A stretch of 64,000 bases of DNA from Hippasteria phrygiana (GCA_037893225.1 JAZGUH010000155.1:1612001-1676000); one strand, 5' to 3'; shown: positions 31,620 to 44,539, numbered from the stretch's first letter. Program-made: numbers and translations. The notes: generated by a model not told the origin, from the sequence alone.

Positions 31620-33290
31620 GGAAGGGCCGATCCTAGACATATCTAAAACCCCCCTACCCCTATACGACAACAATTTCTAAAACCTATACAAATCGAAAAC
31701 TGAGAAAAAGCTCTCTCTCTCTCTCTCCTCTCTCGCTCAGCCCCCCCCCCCCCCCAATGATTATTTTTTAATCGAGTCGTATAGTTATCCAGTAAAATTC
31801 GGAAAAGGATACTGACAAAAAATAATCCCCAAATTTCCCCATAAAACCCCGAACCATATAATCTAATTTCCAGAGTCAATTTCCCGAATAATATAACCTA
31901 ACTTCTCAAGTCACATAATTCTCAGAAATCTCATATTCCAAAAATCTCAAATCCCGAGTCAATTTTCAAGTCACATAATCTCAAGTCATTTAATCAAATT
32001 CAGAAATTCCAAAAATCCCAAAATCCCGAGCTGTACAACCAATTCTCAGAAATCTCGAAGCAAACAAAATTCGCAGATAGAGTTGAGGGTTTATTGTATA
32101 TACACACCCATTTCAACCTCGCAAACAATCCTGGATTCGCCAAACAAATTTCCAGAGGCAAACGGTATGTTTGAGACAACACCCTAATTCTATACAACTC
32201 TTAGAAATTTAGCTGAGTCAGCCATCAGTCGAAAGTCACCCAAATTCCGAAACGCCTCAATTTTATAGAACTCTTAGAAATTTAACTGAGTCATAACCAC
32301 CGGTATTCCAAACGCCTAATCAGTCTATATTTAGCTCTAAATTTATTTCTATAAAAACCCCCCCTCGATCACTTGCTTTGATGTAGAATCAAAATGACGG
32401 CTAACAACATCAAACATCTGGCTGCGTTCTCTTCTGATGCGATCATACAGGCTTTGCACCGTATACTTCCAGACGATGTTCAGCATAGGCCTGTCATATA
32501 ATTCTGATTCGCAGATACAGTGGAATTCTTGTTGCAATCACCATAGTAAATAGCATAACTCGTACTTATATTCTGTAAACTCAAAAGCATCAAGGTTAAT
32601 CGATTTGTATGGCTTCGTATTATTCTAACACCCTTACAAAACTGTGAGTAAATAGGACAAAGGATAGGTGACCTTCATCAGCTAGCTATACCTGCATACA
32701 CGTCCTTCCCACACTGTGTTGTATGGTGCAATTTTTTAAAAATCTGTTGTAATTTACACAACTAGTGTATAGATATACAACGAGAAAAATGAAAAATTTG
32801 GATTCTATAGGGTAAAGTCGACCAACCTCTGCGACTTTCTTTTTGCTTCGAGAGGTTGTACAGCTCGGGATTTTGGAATTTTTGGTTTTTTGGAATTTCT
32901 GAACTTGATTAAATGACTTGAGATTATGTGACTTAAAAATTGACTCGGGATTTGAGATTTTTGGAATTTGAGATTTCTGAGAATTATGTGGCTTGAGAAG
33001 TTAGGTTAAATTATTCGGGGAATTGACTCTAGAAATTGGATTATATGGTTCGGGGTTTGATGGGGAAATTTGGGGATAATTTTTGGTCAGTATCCTTTTG
33101 CGAATTTTGCTGGATAACTATACGACTGGATAACTATACGACTCGATTAAAAAAAAATTCATTTTTTGGGGGGCTGAGCGAGAGAGGAGAGAGAGAGAGA
33201 GCTTTTTCTCAGTTTTCGATTTGTATAGGTTTTTGAAATTGTTGTATAGGGGTATTTTTTTTTTTAGATATGTCTAGGATCGGCCCTTCC
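31620..33290. mobile_element. long-TIR (foldback) DNA element, 1.67 kb
   Basis: The left end (ggaagggccgatcctagac at 31620) and right end (ending gtctaggatcggcccttcc at 33290) are inverted copies. The similarity runs for about 450 bases inward: through the polypurine/polypyrimidine CT/GA run at 31710 and 33180, the repeated caagtcacataatctc words, and ctgtacaacc at 32031 and 32863. The centre (32100-32800) is AT-rich without a transposase. The two arms differ by small indels. No clear target duplication was found, so the superfamily stays open (MULE-like or foldback). Confidence 0.8.
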
Positions 33291-34065
33291 GTAATACTCA
33301 CTGCGCCGCTCCCGCTAGCAGCGGGCGGCGCGGTGTAGGTTGTACGGCGGTGGTACCGTTGCATATTGCCGGCCGGGTACGGTAGGGACATGAACGATCC
33401 GATGGATAAAATCCAACATGTGCGATTTTCGGAAGTTTCAGATTTAGTTGAATAAAATGCAATGCTTTAAAAATGATTACCTTGAGGATGGCGAAGAGAG
33501 CATAAATGATACATTTCACTAACAGTTGTTCGAAGTTGAGAAAACGACGATAATATTCCCACGTACATAAGTGGAGTTTGGTTATGGACATGCATGATTG
33601 AATGGTGTCACAAATAGTGCCCTTTTCTGTCAGACTTTTTCCTCGACTTTCTCAAGTAAGAAGTGAATTTTTTTATGATTCTGTGACTTCAGGCTTTTTA
33701 GTTTTGTTAAAACACTGAACATTTTTGTCATTGTAAAATTTACAGGAGGCAGTGTCCAGAAATTGGGCATGAAGTGTATTGTACATATGCGCGGCCCAGA
33801 TTTCGGACACGTATTTTGCCCGACCAATTTTTTTTTTTTATATGCCAGTTTCATCTCTGAAATTGCTGGAGAGACTCACCCGAGGTCTTGTTCTGGGATC
33901 TATCACATCTAGCCTGAGCAGTCGTCTTGTCTGTACATTTGACCTTCTTTGGTTTTAAAAATGAGAATTAGCACATTGTTTCTTTTCTCAGTGCACTGAT
34001 GATCAAGGAAGGAATATTGGATGAGTTTTTGTATTTGAGGTTGCTTTCTCTGTAGGCATGATATT
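33291..34065. other. no gene; GC-rich hairpin near the left edge
   Basis: cccgctagcagcggg at about 33312 is a short palindrome in a GC patch (33300-33380). The word gtttcatctctgaaatt at 33848-33864 is the exact reverse complement of 31220-31236. The rest is AT-rich. Confidence 0.45.
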
Positions 34066-37000
34066 CAATTCAATTCAATTCATATTTTATTAGTCATGTA
34101 AGTTAAAACAGACATGAAATTCTTTTTCTGGTGTAAAAGCGATACAATAAAACAGCAAAAACAGCAATCAGCACAATGAAAACCTTAAAAATAACAATAG
34201 CTTAAAATAGAAACTTTACATTATATAAATTACATAACTTAAATAATACAAAAAATGGCAGTGAAAAAGGATAAAACATTTTTAAATGACAGCAAAAAGA
34301 GACCGACAACAAAAAAGAGACGAGAGACTGGTGCACGGTACTTAATCCCCACACCCCCTTCCTTGGCTAGCATATGACAGCAAAAACAAGGAAAAAAACT
34401 CAATTAAAATGACAGCAAATAAACTGACTGCAAAAGGCTTACAAAAGGACTGGTCACGGTACTGAACTAACCCCCCCCCCCCCCTTCCCCCCCTTCCTTG
34501 GCTATGAACGACTTATGAATTATCTTACAAACTGTTTGTTGAAAAGGTGGATTGCACTGGGTAGAAATGAAAACATGTGGCGGTTTGTTTTCTTCAAAGA
34601 AGGGACAATCCTCCCGGAACTGTTGAAAATCACATGTTGTCACGAGTTCCCTCAAAACTAAAGATCATCCAAAACCCATAAATGTACAACTTCACAAATG
34701 AAAGAAGGGACACGATTCTATTTTCGTATTTATGTTTTTTTTTTTTTATGACAGCACCTGGGTCATATTAGATTCATGAAACATTACAAAAAAATGGTGT
34801 TCAAATTATTACACGTGATCCAACAGGCAAATTAATGAATTAAAGCGCAAGCACAATACCAAATCAAACAATGCAAACTGGTTACGATAAACATACAACG
34901 TTAAGGTTTAGCTTGCGACTTGCCAATTAAATTAAGCGAAGCAAAAACAAAATATATACAGAGCAAAACAAGGAAAAATATAAACAACTACTATATGGCA
35001 AACAGAAGCAGCATGACCAGTATTCAGCAAGTTAGTTGTCTATAGCAGGTGGACCCCCGACAAAAGCCCTGCAAGCATGCAAAAGTGAAAGCAAGAGCGG
35101 CGTTTTAATAAACAATCCCCAAAATATTCACTTGTCATGAGCCCAACAAATTTTGACAATACTCACAGAAAGAGTGGGAGTACTCGACGGTACTCCTTCT
35201 GGCTTTAAAGTAGTGGTCGGACCCCAGAGTCTTGGCGAAACGGACAGATCAGTGGCACAGTGGTACGGAACCCCTTGAAGACTCCTGTCCTGTGCGGCCA
35301 GCGTCCCTCATCTCCGATAGGCAGGTAGGTAATCGCTTCACGGCCGGCCCCGGACGTCTCCCACGAAGTGTGTTCCACCACTGTGCCAGCGAGTACTCCG
35401 CCGTACCCCTAAATTCCCACCACTTTTAAACCTTACGACAAGCAACACAAATGCCCCAAATTCCTGCACTGATGCTGCAACCATTTATTCAAGGCATGCA
35501 ACGCATAGGTGCACGTGCGCGGACAACAATGTAAGGTATGGTATACAAAAAACTACACAAAAGACTTAATTTCGTGACACATGTGAATGCAAAGGATGAG
35601 TATTATCCGTGTAAATAGTCTCAAGTTTGGTAAACAGAGCTTTCTCATAAATTACATCAAGCTCTTTTACACTGATACCCATAGCTTTACTGGCAGTTTT
35701 AGTGATTCGTTGAAGTCTACTCATGTTTTTATTAGTCAGACTATTAAACCAAACAATGCAGCAAAACGTAATCACCGATTGAATTACACTCTGATAGAAC
35801 AAAAACATTATGTCTCTGTCTACACTGAATGACCTAAGTTTACGAAGGAAATTGCCGTTGATTTGCCTTACCACACATTTTATCCGTATTTGTATTCCAG
35901 TTTAATTTCTCATCAATGTAAATTCTAAGGTATTTGTATTGCGTAACCATTTCAACATCTTTATTTTTAATCCTCAAAGGTATAATTTCATTCTTGATCT
36001 TACGAAAATCAAAAATCATCTCCTTTGTCTTTAATACGAACATTGATCACCAAGTGATTATCTTCACACCATTTGAAAAAAATGATTTACCTCATCCCTG
36101 TATGCAGTTTCGTCATTATGTGAAATAAACCCTGATAATGAGGTATCATCTGCATATTTAACAATACAGCAGGAATTACTACTAATTCTAAGATCACTTG
36201 TGTATAATGCAAAAAGCAATGGGGATAATACACAACCCTGATGAGGTGCTCCAGTGTTAGAGTACACCCAGTTTGAGAGGGATTGCATAACCTTCACTCT
36301 CTGTAATCTGTTAGATAAGAAATCACTTATCCATAATGACAAATTTGGATGAATATTCATGCCCATTAATTTGCTAATAAAAACATGAGGCTGCATGGTA
36401 TTAAATGCTGAGGAGAAATCAATGAACAAAGTTCTGACATGAGTTCCAGGTTTATCTAAGTGCTCATAAATTCCATGTAACATTGTAATTATTGCATCTT
36501 CAACTCCTCTTTTTGCACAATAAGCAAACTGAAAATGATCAATAAAAAGTTTTGTTTGGTCAACCAAAAAATCCTTAACAATATACTCAAAGCATTTCAT
36601 TACAATGGAGGTAAGAGCCACTGGCCGGTAATCATTTAAAGTACAAGGTCTAGGTACTTTAGGCACTGGAATAAGAACCGACTTTTTCCAAATTTTCGGA
36701 ACAGTACAACATCGAAGTGACCATTCAAATAATTTATGAAAAACTGGAGCCAGCTCTTTTGAACAGGCTTTCAGAATAAACCCTGAAAGACGATCCGGTC
36801 CTACAGCCTTATTAGTCTTGACTCCTTTTAACAACTTTGCTACGGTTGATATGTCCAATTCAAAACTAGTGTTATTGGATTCACAGTCAGTTTTGTTGAG
36901 AGTCTCTCTTATTATATTCAGTTCTCCACTGAAGTCATGGACATCGAAGCGAGCAAAGAACCATTCACTGTTTTTTCTTCTTTTCGCATCCTGTAACTGT

Positions 37001-37330
37001 ACGAATTCCTTGCCATGCCTTTTTAGGGTCACCACACCTGAAAATATTTTTGATTTTATCACCATAATCTTGCTTGCTGCGTTGAATACGTTTCTTTATT
37101 TCCTTCTGGAGTCTCCGCTTCTCATCTGGCTCATTGTTCAGAAAAGCTTGCTGTTTCTGTTTCAAGAGTTCACGGATATCCTTGGTAATCCAGGGCTTAC
37201 TGTTCGGGTAGACTTTAACCTGTCTCTCTGGTATGAGTGTGTTTTCACAAAAACTGATGTAATCGCTAATGGCCTCTGTAGCATCACTCAGGTTGTTGGA
37301 TATGAATGTAATACACTCTAGGCCTACATG
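34066..37330 (-). mobile_element. Rex1/CR1-like LINE, 5'-truncated
   Basis: Read on the minus strand, a reverse transcriptase frame begins without endonuclease near 37330 and ends near 35562. A long 3' region follows, closing with actaataaaatatg and (AATTG)n at about 34066-34085. The tail form (catg...actaataaa plus a short repeat) and the RT style (YADDTSLSG, then KTKEMIFDFRK) fit the Rex1/Babar branch of CR1-like LINEs. The 3' region holds an internal near-duplication (cggtact...cccttccttggct at 34340-34370 and 34455-34503). It is 5'-truncated, as most LINE copies are. Confidence 0.7.
35566..37330 (-). pseudogene. LINE reverse transcriptase (ORF2 fragment)
   Basis: On the minus strand it starts with a basic helical region (KRRLQKEIKKRIQRSKQDYG, near 37100). 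After a one-base shift at about 36985-37000 comes the RT core: KTNKAVGPDRLSG, VLIPVPKVPRP, NDYRPVALTSIVMKCFE, FIDFSSAFNTMQP, APHQGCVLSPLLFALYT and the catalytic YADDTSLSG near 36150. Further shifts at about 36065 and 35870 lead to KTKEMIFDFRKIKN and the thumb KYLRIYIDEKLNW, ending after RITKTASKAMG at a stop near 35566. The RT active site is intact but the frame is broken three times, so the copy is dead unless the breaks are read errors. Confidence 0.8.
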
Positions 37331-37393
37331 TAATTAAGTTGAGGTGTTGAGTATTTGCTTTTTATAGAAATGTGGCATTGTATTTGTATCCAG

Positions 37394-37491
37394 ATGTACA
37401 TACCTGCACCAGCTGGCTCACTGCGTCTTTTCCTTGACAGGTTTGATGACGTAGTTGACTCTGTACATGGATTTCAAAGAGACAGTTACAT
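37394..37491 (+). other. possible 98-bp exon
   Basis: An acceptor (ttgtatccag) precedes an open block starting with ATG and reading AGSLRLFLDRFDDVV, which ends before GTAAGT at 37492. The borders are good and the peptide looks coding-like. No partner exon on the plus strand was identified. Confidence 0.25.
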
Positions 37492-37919
37492 GTAAGTGGC
37501 TTTATTTAGTACTTGCATCATCCTTCCGATCAACTAGTGGTTTTCTGTCTTATCAAACCATATCCTCATGTCTTTAATTCAAATGCAGACAAACCCAACA
37601 GTTTCCATGCCATTTGCTACTGTGCCATTTCATCTTTTAATGATAGTATTCATGTACACATGTACATATAGTAATCAACTTTTAAAGATGTTGTAATATT
37701 TCTAAACAAAGGATTTAAATTGTCTTTTCTAGTTAGGCACATTACAAAATGAGGTTACTGTTTTCTTACTTGTTTGATGTATTTTGGTCCTCTTTCCTCC
37801 TTCTGGTTGGTAATTGCCGCTGCATCATTTTAGCGGTTTTGCCATTGAAATGCAGCGAAAGGCCCCCGTCCTTAACAAACCCTATGCTAAATTTCTTGGT
37901 GAGATATTTTACTTAGAGT

Positions 37920-40900
37920 GATGTTTTTTTCAGAATATCAGCATCCTGGCATAGGAATGATGCATTATGAAGTTCTTTGATGACCCGCTGAAGTTCATGC
38001 TGTCTGGTTGTTACTTCATCTCCATGAGACTTATCCTGCTTGTTCGGCTCATCCACTGGCTCGACTTGTGGCTGACAAGATGAGGATTCTGTACAAGGTG
38101 CTTTTTTTGTACGTAGACCATCATGCTCTTGGAGGTGATGTACGGACTCTTTGGGGTGTCAAACCGGCAAGTCATCCCATGTCAAGTCAGAGTAGGAGAG
38201 AACTGCAAAAAAGTGCTTGCATGGTAAGAATGTAAGCTTCCAATCCTGGCATTCACACTTGGGAGACTGATCAGCTGATCCAAAGCTTACTTGGTAGGAT
38301 AGACCCTGCTTTCTGGTTTCACTTCTGACTTAAAAGCATCTGGGTGCTGTAATTTCTACATCATCCTCCTTGTACACTTTATAATTCTCTATCCTGCTCA
38401 TTATGTGTTTAATGACTTGCTTGGGTCTGTTGTGAAGGAAGTTTGGGACTTTCATGCTGTACGACTTATTGAAAGTGCTCTGCCTCCAATTTTCAAGGGC
38501 ATATCGTTGCATTTGAGCACTTACGAAATCCTGTGTCAGAACTTCCAGCATACTTGATAGAGATCCAAGTGAACGCAGTTGTAAATGGAATGGCTTCAGA
38601 CTGTGGTTAAGGGATTCTACTCCATTGTTTGTTGTTACCTGCACATGGAACCCATACTCGAACAAACTTTGGCACCATCTCTGTAAAATACATTCTAAAA
38701 CATTTTTGATATGGTAAGCTCTGTATGTATTTTTTAAAACACTGGTAAACTATTAAATGCAATCAAAGTGCATATATCGTAATCGTATTATGGGCCTTTG
38801 TTATCCGGCCAGTATTTATGAGATAAATGTGTAGTTAACCATATATATTTCAAAACAGAATTAGAAAAATCACAAGTAAACTAATAGTTAGCCACTTTGT
38901 GTTGACGTAAGCTTCTTGTACCTACTTGTTTGTCCTGTAGACTGAGCTTTCGTTCAAGCATCTCACTGCTTCATTGTACTTTTGCTGAGATGGAGCACTT
39001 GCAATGCTCCTCATCATTGTGAGAAAGGTCTCCCTCTCTTCTGGCAAGAGCTGGTGTTTTGCTGTACACAAAAAACAACAAAATTTCCAAAGTCGGGTAA
39101 TTGAAAAATAAATATTTACTCGGGTACATATTGTAAATGTTTTATTTATAAATTCAAGCTGTAAAACATGTTAGAAAGATACAATTTCCAAAGAATGCTA
39201 GTAAGCAGTGTCGTACTCACAATCCCGTGACCACCGTAACCATGCCTGCTCTCTGTGAAATGCACATACATAGCATTTGCTGTCTGGGAACGTTTTCTTG
39301 ATTGCCTGGTATTCAGCATCACTGTAGTCTGTCATGAAGTAGCTGAATGAAAAAGATAATAACATGTTGCTTACGTATTTTATTACTATTTGCAGTTTAT
39401 CTAACTTGCGGCCTTGTTGAAAAATCTACTGCAAGTTTGGTACAATGTAATACAAGATGACAGTAACTCTTTCTTTCTTCTCTTTTCTTTTTTCAGGTAA
39501 ATTACAACTCACGTTGGCTCCCAAGACTTCTCAGAATCATCACTGTGCATCCACTCTCTGATGACATGAAGTGCCTCTGCAATACTCCTGGATGTTTCCT
39601 CTTTAAGGACAAATTCAGCTACTGGGATGTAGCCGATATTAGTATGCACTGCCATGGTGAACAGAGGCAGTGCGTACTTTGATGTTTTTTACGTCGCATC
39701 CAGGAGTACCATATCTCCGTAGCGTCACAGGAGTTGCTGCTGTTGCTCTGTCTGGTGAACAAACATGAACAAGTGCTCCGGCTGTCTCGCTGTCTTCCTC
39801 TTGACCCCCAGTATCACAGATACCCTTACAAGAGTTCTCCTTACACCTGCGGAGATGGAATCTTGTCGTTGCCTCCATCATTTTCCATTCATTTATTTTT
39901 TCCTCAAGGTTGTCAATGTCAAGTGCCGAATACTGGCCAGCCACCAGAGCCATGTGAATGTGGTTTTTTATATCTCTTCTCGTTGGAAAGTATGCCCGAT
40001 CACTTTTTAGGGGCTTTATGGGGTCATACCTACACAGGTCCTGGATAATATATTTCTCTAGGAAGGTTTTAATCAGTGGACATTATGTTATGCCTGACTC
40101 ACCAGCTGGTATATTTTGGACTTGACCATTGGATGGATGCGATGAGAAAACCCTTCTTCTTGAGATACTTCATGGCCAGTGTATGTGTGCTCCTATTTTT
40201 GGCAGCTGGAGGTATATTCGTTTTATGGCTGGTGGTGAATTGCTGCTTGATACCCTGGCATGTATCATGTCAAGTGCATTTTGACGTTTCTGTCTATTGG
40301 CAGTCGAGGAGACAGCAGATGATTCGAATCTGTAATGCATACAAAATTAAGTACATACTTGTCATAATTTTTTTTAATCGTTCAAATATAGTTTCTTGTT
40401 TGTTTTCTTTGTAATAGATCTGTATGTATGTGTACCTGCTAAGATGGCGAATGATGATTTGGGCTTCGCAGCACACTTTCCTTGTTGTTTGGGCATGAAA
40501 CCGTTCCTTGCTTTTGGAGCTGTATGAGTGCTCTTGATCAGATATCTAGAGGTAATTCAAAGTAAGACTGATAATCCTAACATATAATTTTTATCGTATT
40601 TTATACATGATCTTTGAAAGCATTTTATTGGCACAAGTATGCTTCTGCCTAACTAATACAAAAACACTTTGGTAAAGTATCCGAATACTCTTGATATTAA
40701 ATAGCTCTCAAAAGTCACATTTGTTGGTATTTCATGGCAGAAGAAATTGCTGTTTGATTTTACAATACGCAATCTACATAAAAATATATAAATAACGCAG
40801 ACTTCTCTCAGCAATCAACATCATCTTTAACAATAATGTTCGGTATGTTTTGTACACCAAATTTAGGATGGTGTTCGGTATAGCCGAATGTTCGGTATAG

Positions 40901-41248
40901 CGTTGTTCGGTATAGCGGCATTCCACTGTAAAACTGCACATTATATAACTGCGCCATCACCCTTTTATCCTGAATAATTAAGTTGATATTCAGTCCAGCA
41001 AACAGTTTTTAGTGCTTATACTAGGAATGGTGTGATTTGACACAAATCACTGGACATCTTACTGTACTTTCAACTGTACCTTACTCTCCAGCAGCACAGG
41101 CCTCTTGTGGGGTTTACCATATTGGCACGACCTTATAATGGTCCTGTCAATAGTAAAAGGCACACCATCGTCTGGGATGTGATGACTCCTCCATAGCAAC
41201 CTTATGCTTTCTGTCGGCTTTCTCTCATGCTTTTTGAGATCATCAGAC
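37920..41248 (-). pseudogene. MULE-derived transposase gene (FAR1-like, MULE core, SWIM finger), eight exons
   Basis: Minus-strand exons with GT/AG borders are 41248-41080, 40545-40436, 40329-40103, 40040-39513, 39342-39221, 39061-38926 and 38680-37920 (the last may be two). Exons 1-2 resemble a FAR1/WRKY-GCM1-type DNA-binding region (SCQYGKPHKRP, then TTRKVCCEAQIIIR). Exon 4 has the MULE core (YGDMVLLDAT, FTMAVHTNIGYIPVAEF). Exon 5 reads FMTDYSDAEYQAIKKTFP and the CAFHREQAW motif. Exon 7 reads TTNNGVESLNHSLK and the SWIM finger CECQDWKLTFLPCKHFF. This is the domain order of Mutator-like transposases and of the host genes derived from them (ZSWIM1/3 type). It is broken by a frameshift near 39760, stops at 39725-39727, 39689-39691 and 38330-38332, and shifts after 38160. 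Confidence 0.75.
40858..40925 (+). repeat. short gttcggtatagc repeat
   Basis: The word gttcggtat(ag) occurs four to five times within 70 bases, in intron or spacer sequence upstream of exon 2 of the MULE-derived gene. Confidence 0.6.
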
Positions 41249-41969
41249 CTAGAAACCATCAACTCGAGTTAGTCGAAGAGCTGATTATCAAGGTTTGGTG
41301 CTCAGCCAGCTTCATTTTTGTATTTGATATTTGTTTTATCTGTATGTAATAGCCGAGGCTATTATATGAAGAGGCTGCGCAGAAGCTTCATCCAAACACC
41401 AGGTAGACACCAGTGCTAAATGTATCTGTGTACAATCACAATCATGGGTTCCACACTCGGTTAGGAATGTTTATGAATAATGAATGTTTATGGGTATAAT
41501 GGTAAGAATAATTTCATGAGGTGACAGATAGTATGTTCCTGAATAAATCTTCGTCGTCTGATTTGTCAAAGCACGGCCGATAGTGTGCAATGGAAGTTCT
41601 ATTCACCGTTGAATAGAACTTCAATTTTTGTGGTGCGGTCGTGCCGTGCGTTGGGAGGAATAATTCAATGCAGGTGATCAACAATTCACCAATTAGATGA
41701 CGGGGATGTATTCAAGTGTTGTATCAAATTGATTATCAAGCTTGCCAGTTTGGTTTATTACTTTTGTATCAATGAACATAATAATTTAATGATTTAAAAA
41801 AAGTGGGTATCTATTAGCCCCATGCCTGTTTGTATTTAAGAATAGGAGAAACACTGTGCTCAAAACTGATAACTGAGGAGAAGAGAAATAGCTTGTCTGG
41901 AGAAAGCTAATGGTTTGCCACATACAATTCTAAGCAAAAGTTGACATAAAATCTTCAAAACTACAAACA
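41249..41969. other. no gene seen
   Basis: AT-rich spacer between the MULE-derived gene and the minisatellite. It contains a short inverted pair (gttctattcaccgttgaatagaac near 41607) and no coding signal. Confidence 0.5.
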
Positions 41970-44497
41970 ATCATCATCATCCCTATCCCCTCTGTCACAC
42001 TTCTTTGAATCATCATCCTCCCTATCCCCTCCCACACTTCCTTGAATCATCATCCTCCCTATCCCCTCCCAACACTTCTTTGAATCATCATCCTCCCTAT
42101 CCCCTCCAAACACTTCTTTGAATCATCATCCTCCCTATCCCCTCCCTACACTTCTTTAAATCATCACCTCCCTATCTCCTCCCTACACTTCTTTGAATCA
42201 CCATCCTCCCTATCCCCTCCCCACACTTCTTCGAATCATCATCCTCCCTATCCCCTCCCCACACTTCTTTGAATCGTCATCCTCCCTATCCCCTCCCCAC
42301 ACTTCTTTGAATCATCACCTCCCTATCCCCTCCCCACACTTCTTTGAATCATCATCCTCCCTATCCCCTCCCCACACTTCTTTGAATCATCATCCTCCAT
42401 ATACCCTCCCCACACTTCTTTGAATCGTCATCCTCCCTATCCCCTCCCCACACTTCTTTGAATCATCATCCTCCATATACCCTCCCCACACTTCTTTGAA
42501 TCGTCATCCTCCCTATCCCCTCCCCACACTTCTTTGAATCATCATCCTCCATATACCCTCCCCACACTTCTTTGAATCGTCATCCTCCCTATCCCCTCCC
42601 CACACTTCTTTAAATCGTCATCCTCCCTATCCCCTCCCCACACTTCTTTGAATCATCATCCTCCCTATCCCCTCCAAACACTTCTTTGAATCATCATCCT
42701 CCCTATCCCCTCCCCACACTTCTTTGAATCATCACCTCCCTATCCCCTCCCCACACTTCCTTGAATCATCATCCTCCCTATCCCCTCCCACACTTCTTTG
42801 AATCATCATCCTCCCTATCCCCTCCTCACACTTCTTTGAATCGGCATCCGCCCTATCCCCTCCCCACACTTCTTTGAATCGTCATCCTCCCTATCCCCTC
42901 CCACACTTCTTTGAATCATCATCCTTCCTATTCCCTCCCCACACTTCTTTGAATCGTCATCCTCCCTATCCCCTCCCCACACTTCTTTGAATCATCATCC
43001 TCCCTATCCCCTCTGTCACACTTCTGTGAATCATCATCCTCCCTATCCCCTCTGTCACACTTCTTTGAATCATCATCATCCTCCCTATCCATTCCACATA
43101 CTTCTTTGAATCGTCATCCTCCCTATTCCCTCCCGACACTTCATTTGAATTGTCATCCTCCATATACCCTCCCCACACTTCTTTGAATCGTCATCCTCCC
43201 TATCCCCTCTGTGACAATTCTTTGAATCATCATCCTCCCTATCCCCTCCCCACACTTCTTTGAATCATCATCCTCCCTATCTCCTCCCTACACTTCTTTG
43301 AATCACCATCCTCCCTATCCCCTCCCCACACTTCTTCGAATCATCATCCTCCCTATCCCCTCCCCACACTTCTTTGAATCGTCATCCTCCCTATCCCCTC
43401 CCCACACTTCTTTGAATCATCACCTCCCTATCCCCTCCCCACACTTCTTTGAATCATCATCCTCCCTATCCCCTCCCCACACTTCTTTGAATCATCATCC
43501 TCCATATACCCTCCCCACACTTCTTTGAATCGTCATCCTCCCTATCCCCTCCCCACACTTCTTTGAATCATCATCCTCCATATACCCTCCCCACACTTCT
43601 TTGAATCGTCATCCTCCCTATCCCCTCCCCACACTTCTTTGAATCATCATCCTCCATATACCCTCCCCACACTTCTTTGAATCGTCATCCTCCCTATCCC
43701 CTCCCCACACTTCTTTAAATCGTCATCCTCCCTATCCCCTCCCCACACTTCTTTGAATCATCATCCTCCCTATCCCCTCCAAACACTTCTTTGAATCATC
43801 ATCCTCCCTATCCCCTCCCCACACTTCTTTGAATCATCACCTCCCTATCCCCTCCCCACACTTCCTTGAATCATCATCCTCCCTATCCCCTCCCACACTT
43901 CTTTGAATCATCATCCTCCCTATCCCCTCCCCACACCTCTTTGAATCGGCATCCGCCCTATCCCCTCCCCACACTTCTTTGAATCGTCATCCTCCCTATC
44001 CCCTCCCACACTTCTTTGAATCATCATCCTTCCTATTCCCTCCCCACACTTCTTTGAATCGTCATCCTCCCTATCCCCTCCCCACACTTCTTTGAATCAT
44101 CATCCTCCCTATCCCCTCTGTCACACTTCTGTGAATCATCATCCTCCCTATCCCCTCTGTCACACTTCTTTGAATCATCATCATCCTCCCTATCCATTCC
44201 ACATACTTCTTTGAATCGTCATCCTCCCTATTCCCTCCCGACACTTCATTTGAATTGTCATCCTCCATATACCCTCCCCACACTTCTTTGAATCGTCATC
44301 CTCCCTATCCCCTCTGTGACAATTCTTTGAATCATCATCCTCCCTATCCCCTCCCCACACTTCTTTGAATCATCATCCTCCCTATCCCCTCCCCACACTT
44401 CTTTGAATCATCATCCTCCCTATCCCCTCCCCACACTTCTTTGAATCATCATCCTTCCTATCCCCTCTGTCACACTTCTTTGAATCATCATCCTCCC
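41970..44497 (+). repeat. 38-bp minisatellite array with a 1105-bp higher-order duplication
   Basis: About 65 copies of a unit close to cctcccta tcccctcccc acacttcttt gaatcatcat are arranged head to tail, with 35-38-bp variants (caccatc, cgtcat, ctgtcacac). The segments at about 42170-43255 and 43275-44360 follow the same order of variant units at a constant offset of 1105 bases, with only a few base differences. A recent block duplication therefore enlarged the array. Open frames across it (38-residue periods) are by-products. The array is cut at 44497 and resumes at 55276. Confidence 0.9.
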
Positions 44498-44539
44498 TGT
44501 AGCGTTGTGCAGTTAGGGACCGTTAGGTTGTTCTAGCGC
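44498..44539 (+). repeat. BEL 5' LTR remnant
   Basis: 42 bases identical to the start of the 3' LTR, after which the sequence passes directly into the leader of gag. About 600 bases of the LTR have been deleted, so the element has lost its promoter. Confidence 0.8.

Noticed and set aside
35200..35430. Possible MITE with inverted words (tggcacagtggt / accactgtgcca)
   Set aside because: Only about 12 bases pair and there is no matching flank duplication; it may simply be part of the LINE 3' region.
40294..40476. Short minus-strand frame within the MULE-derived gene
   Set aside because: It crosses the intron between exons 2 and 3; only the parts inside the exon borders are likely to be coding.
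42193..43528. Repetitive open frames (NHHPPYPLP.. type) on both strands
   Set aside because: They arise because three 38-bp units make 38 codons. There is no start context or conservation beyond the repeat.
41970..44497. Regularly repeated units that might suggest a CRISPR-like array
   Set aside because: The units are contiguous 35-38-bp tandem repeats without unique spacers, in a eukaryotic setting. It is a minisatellite.
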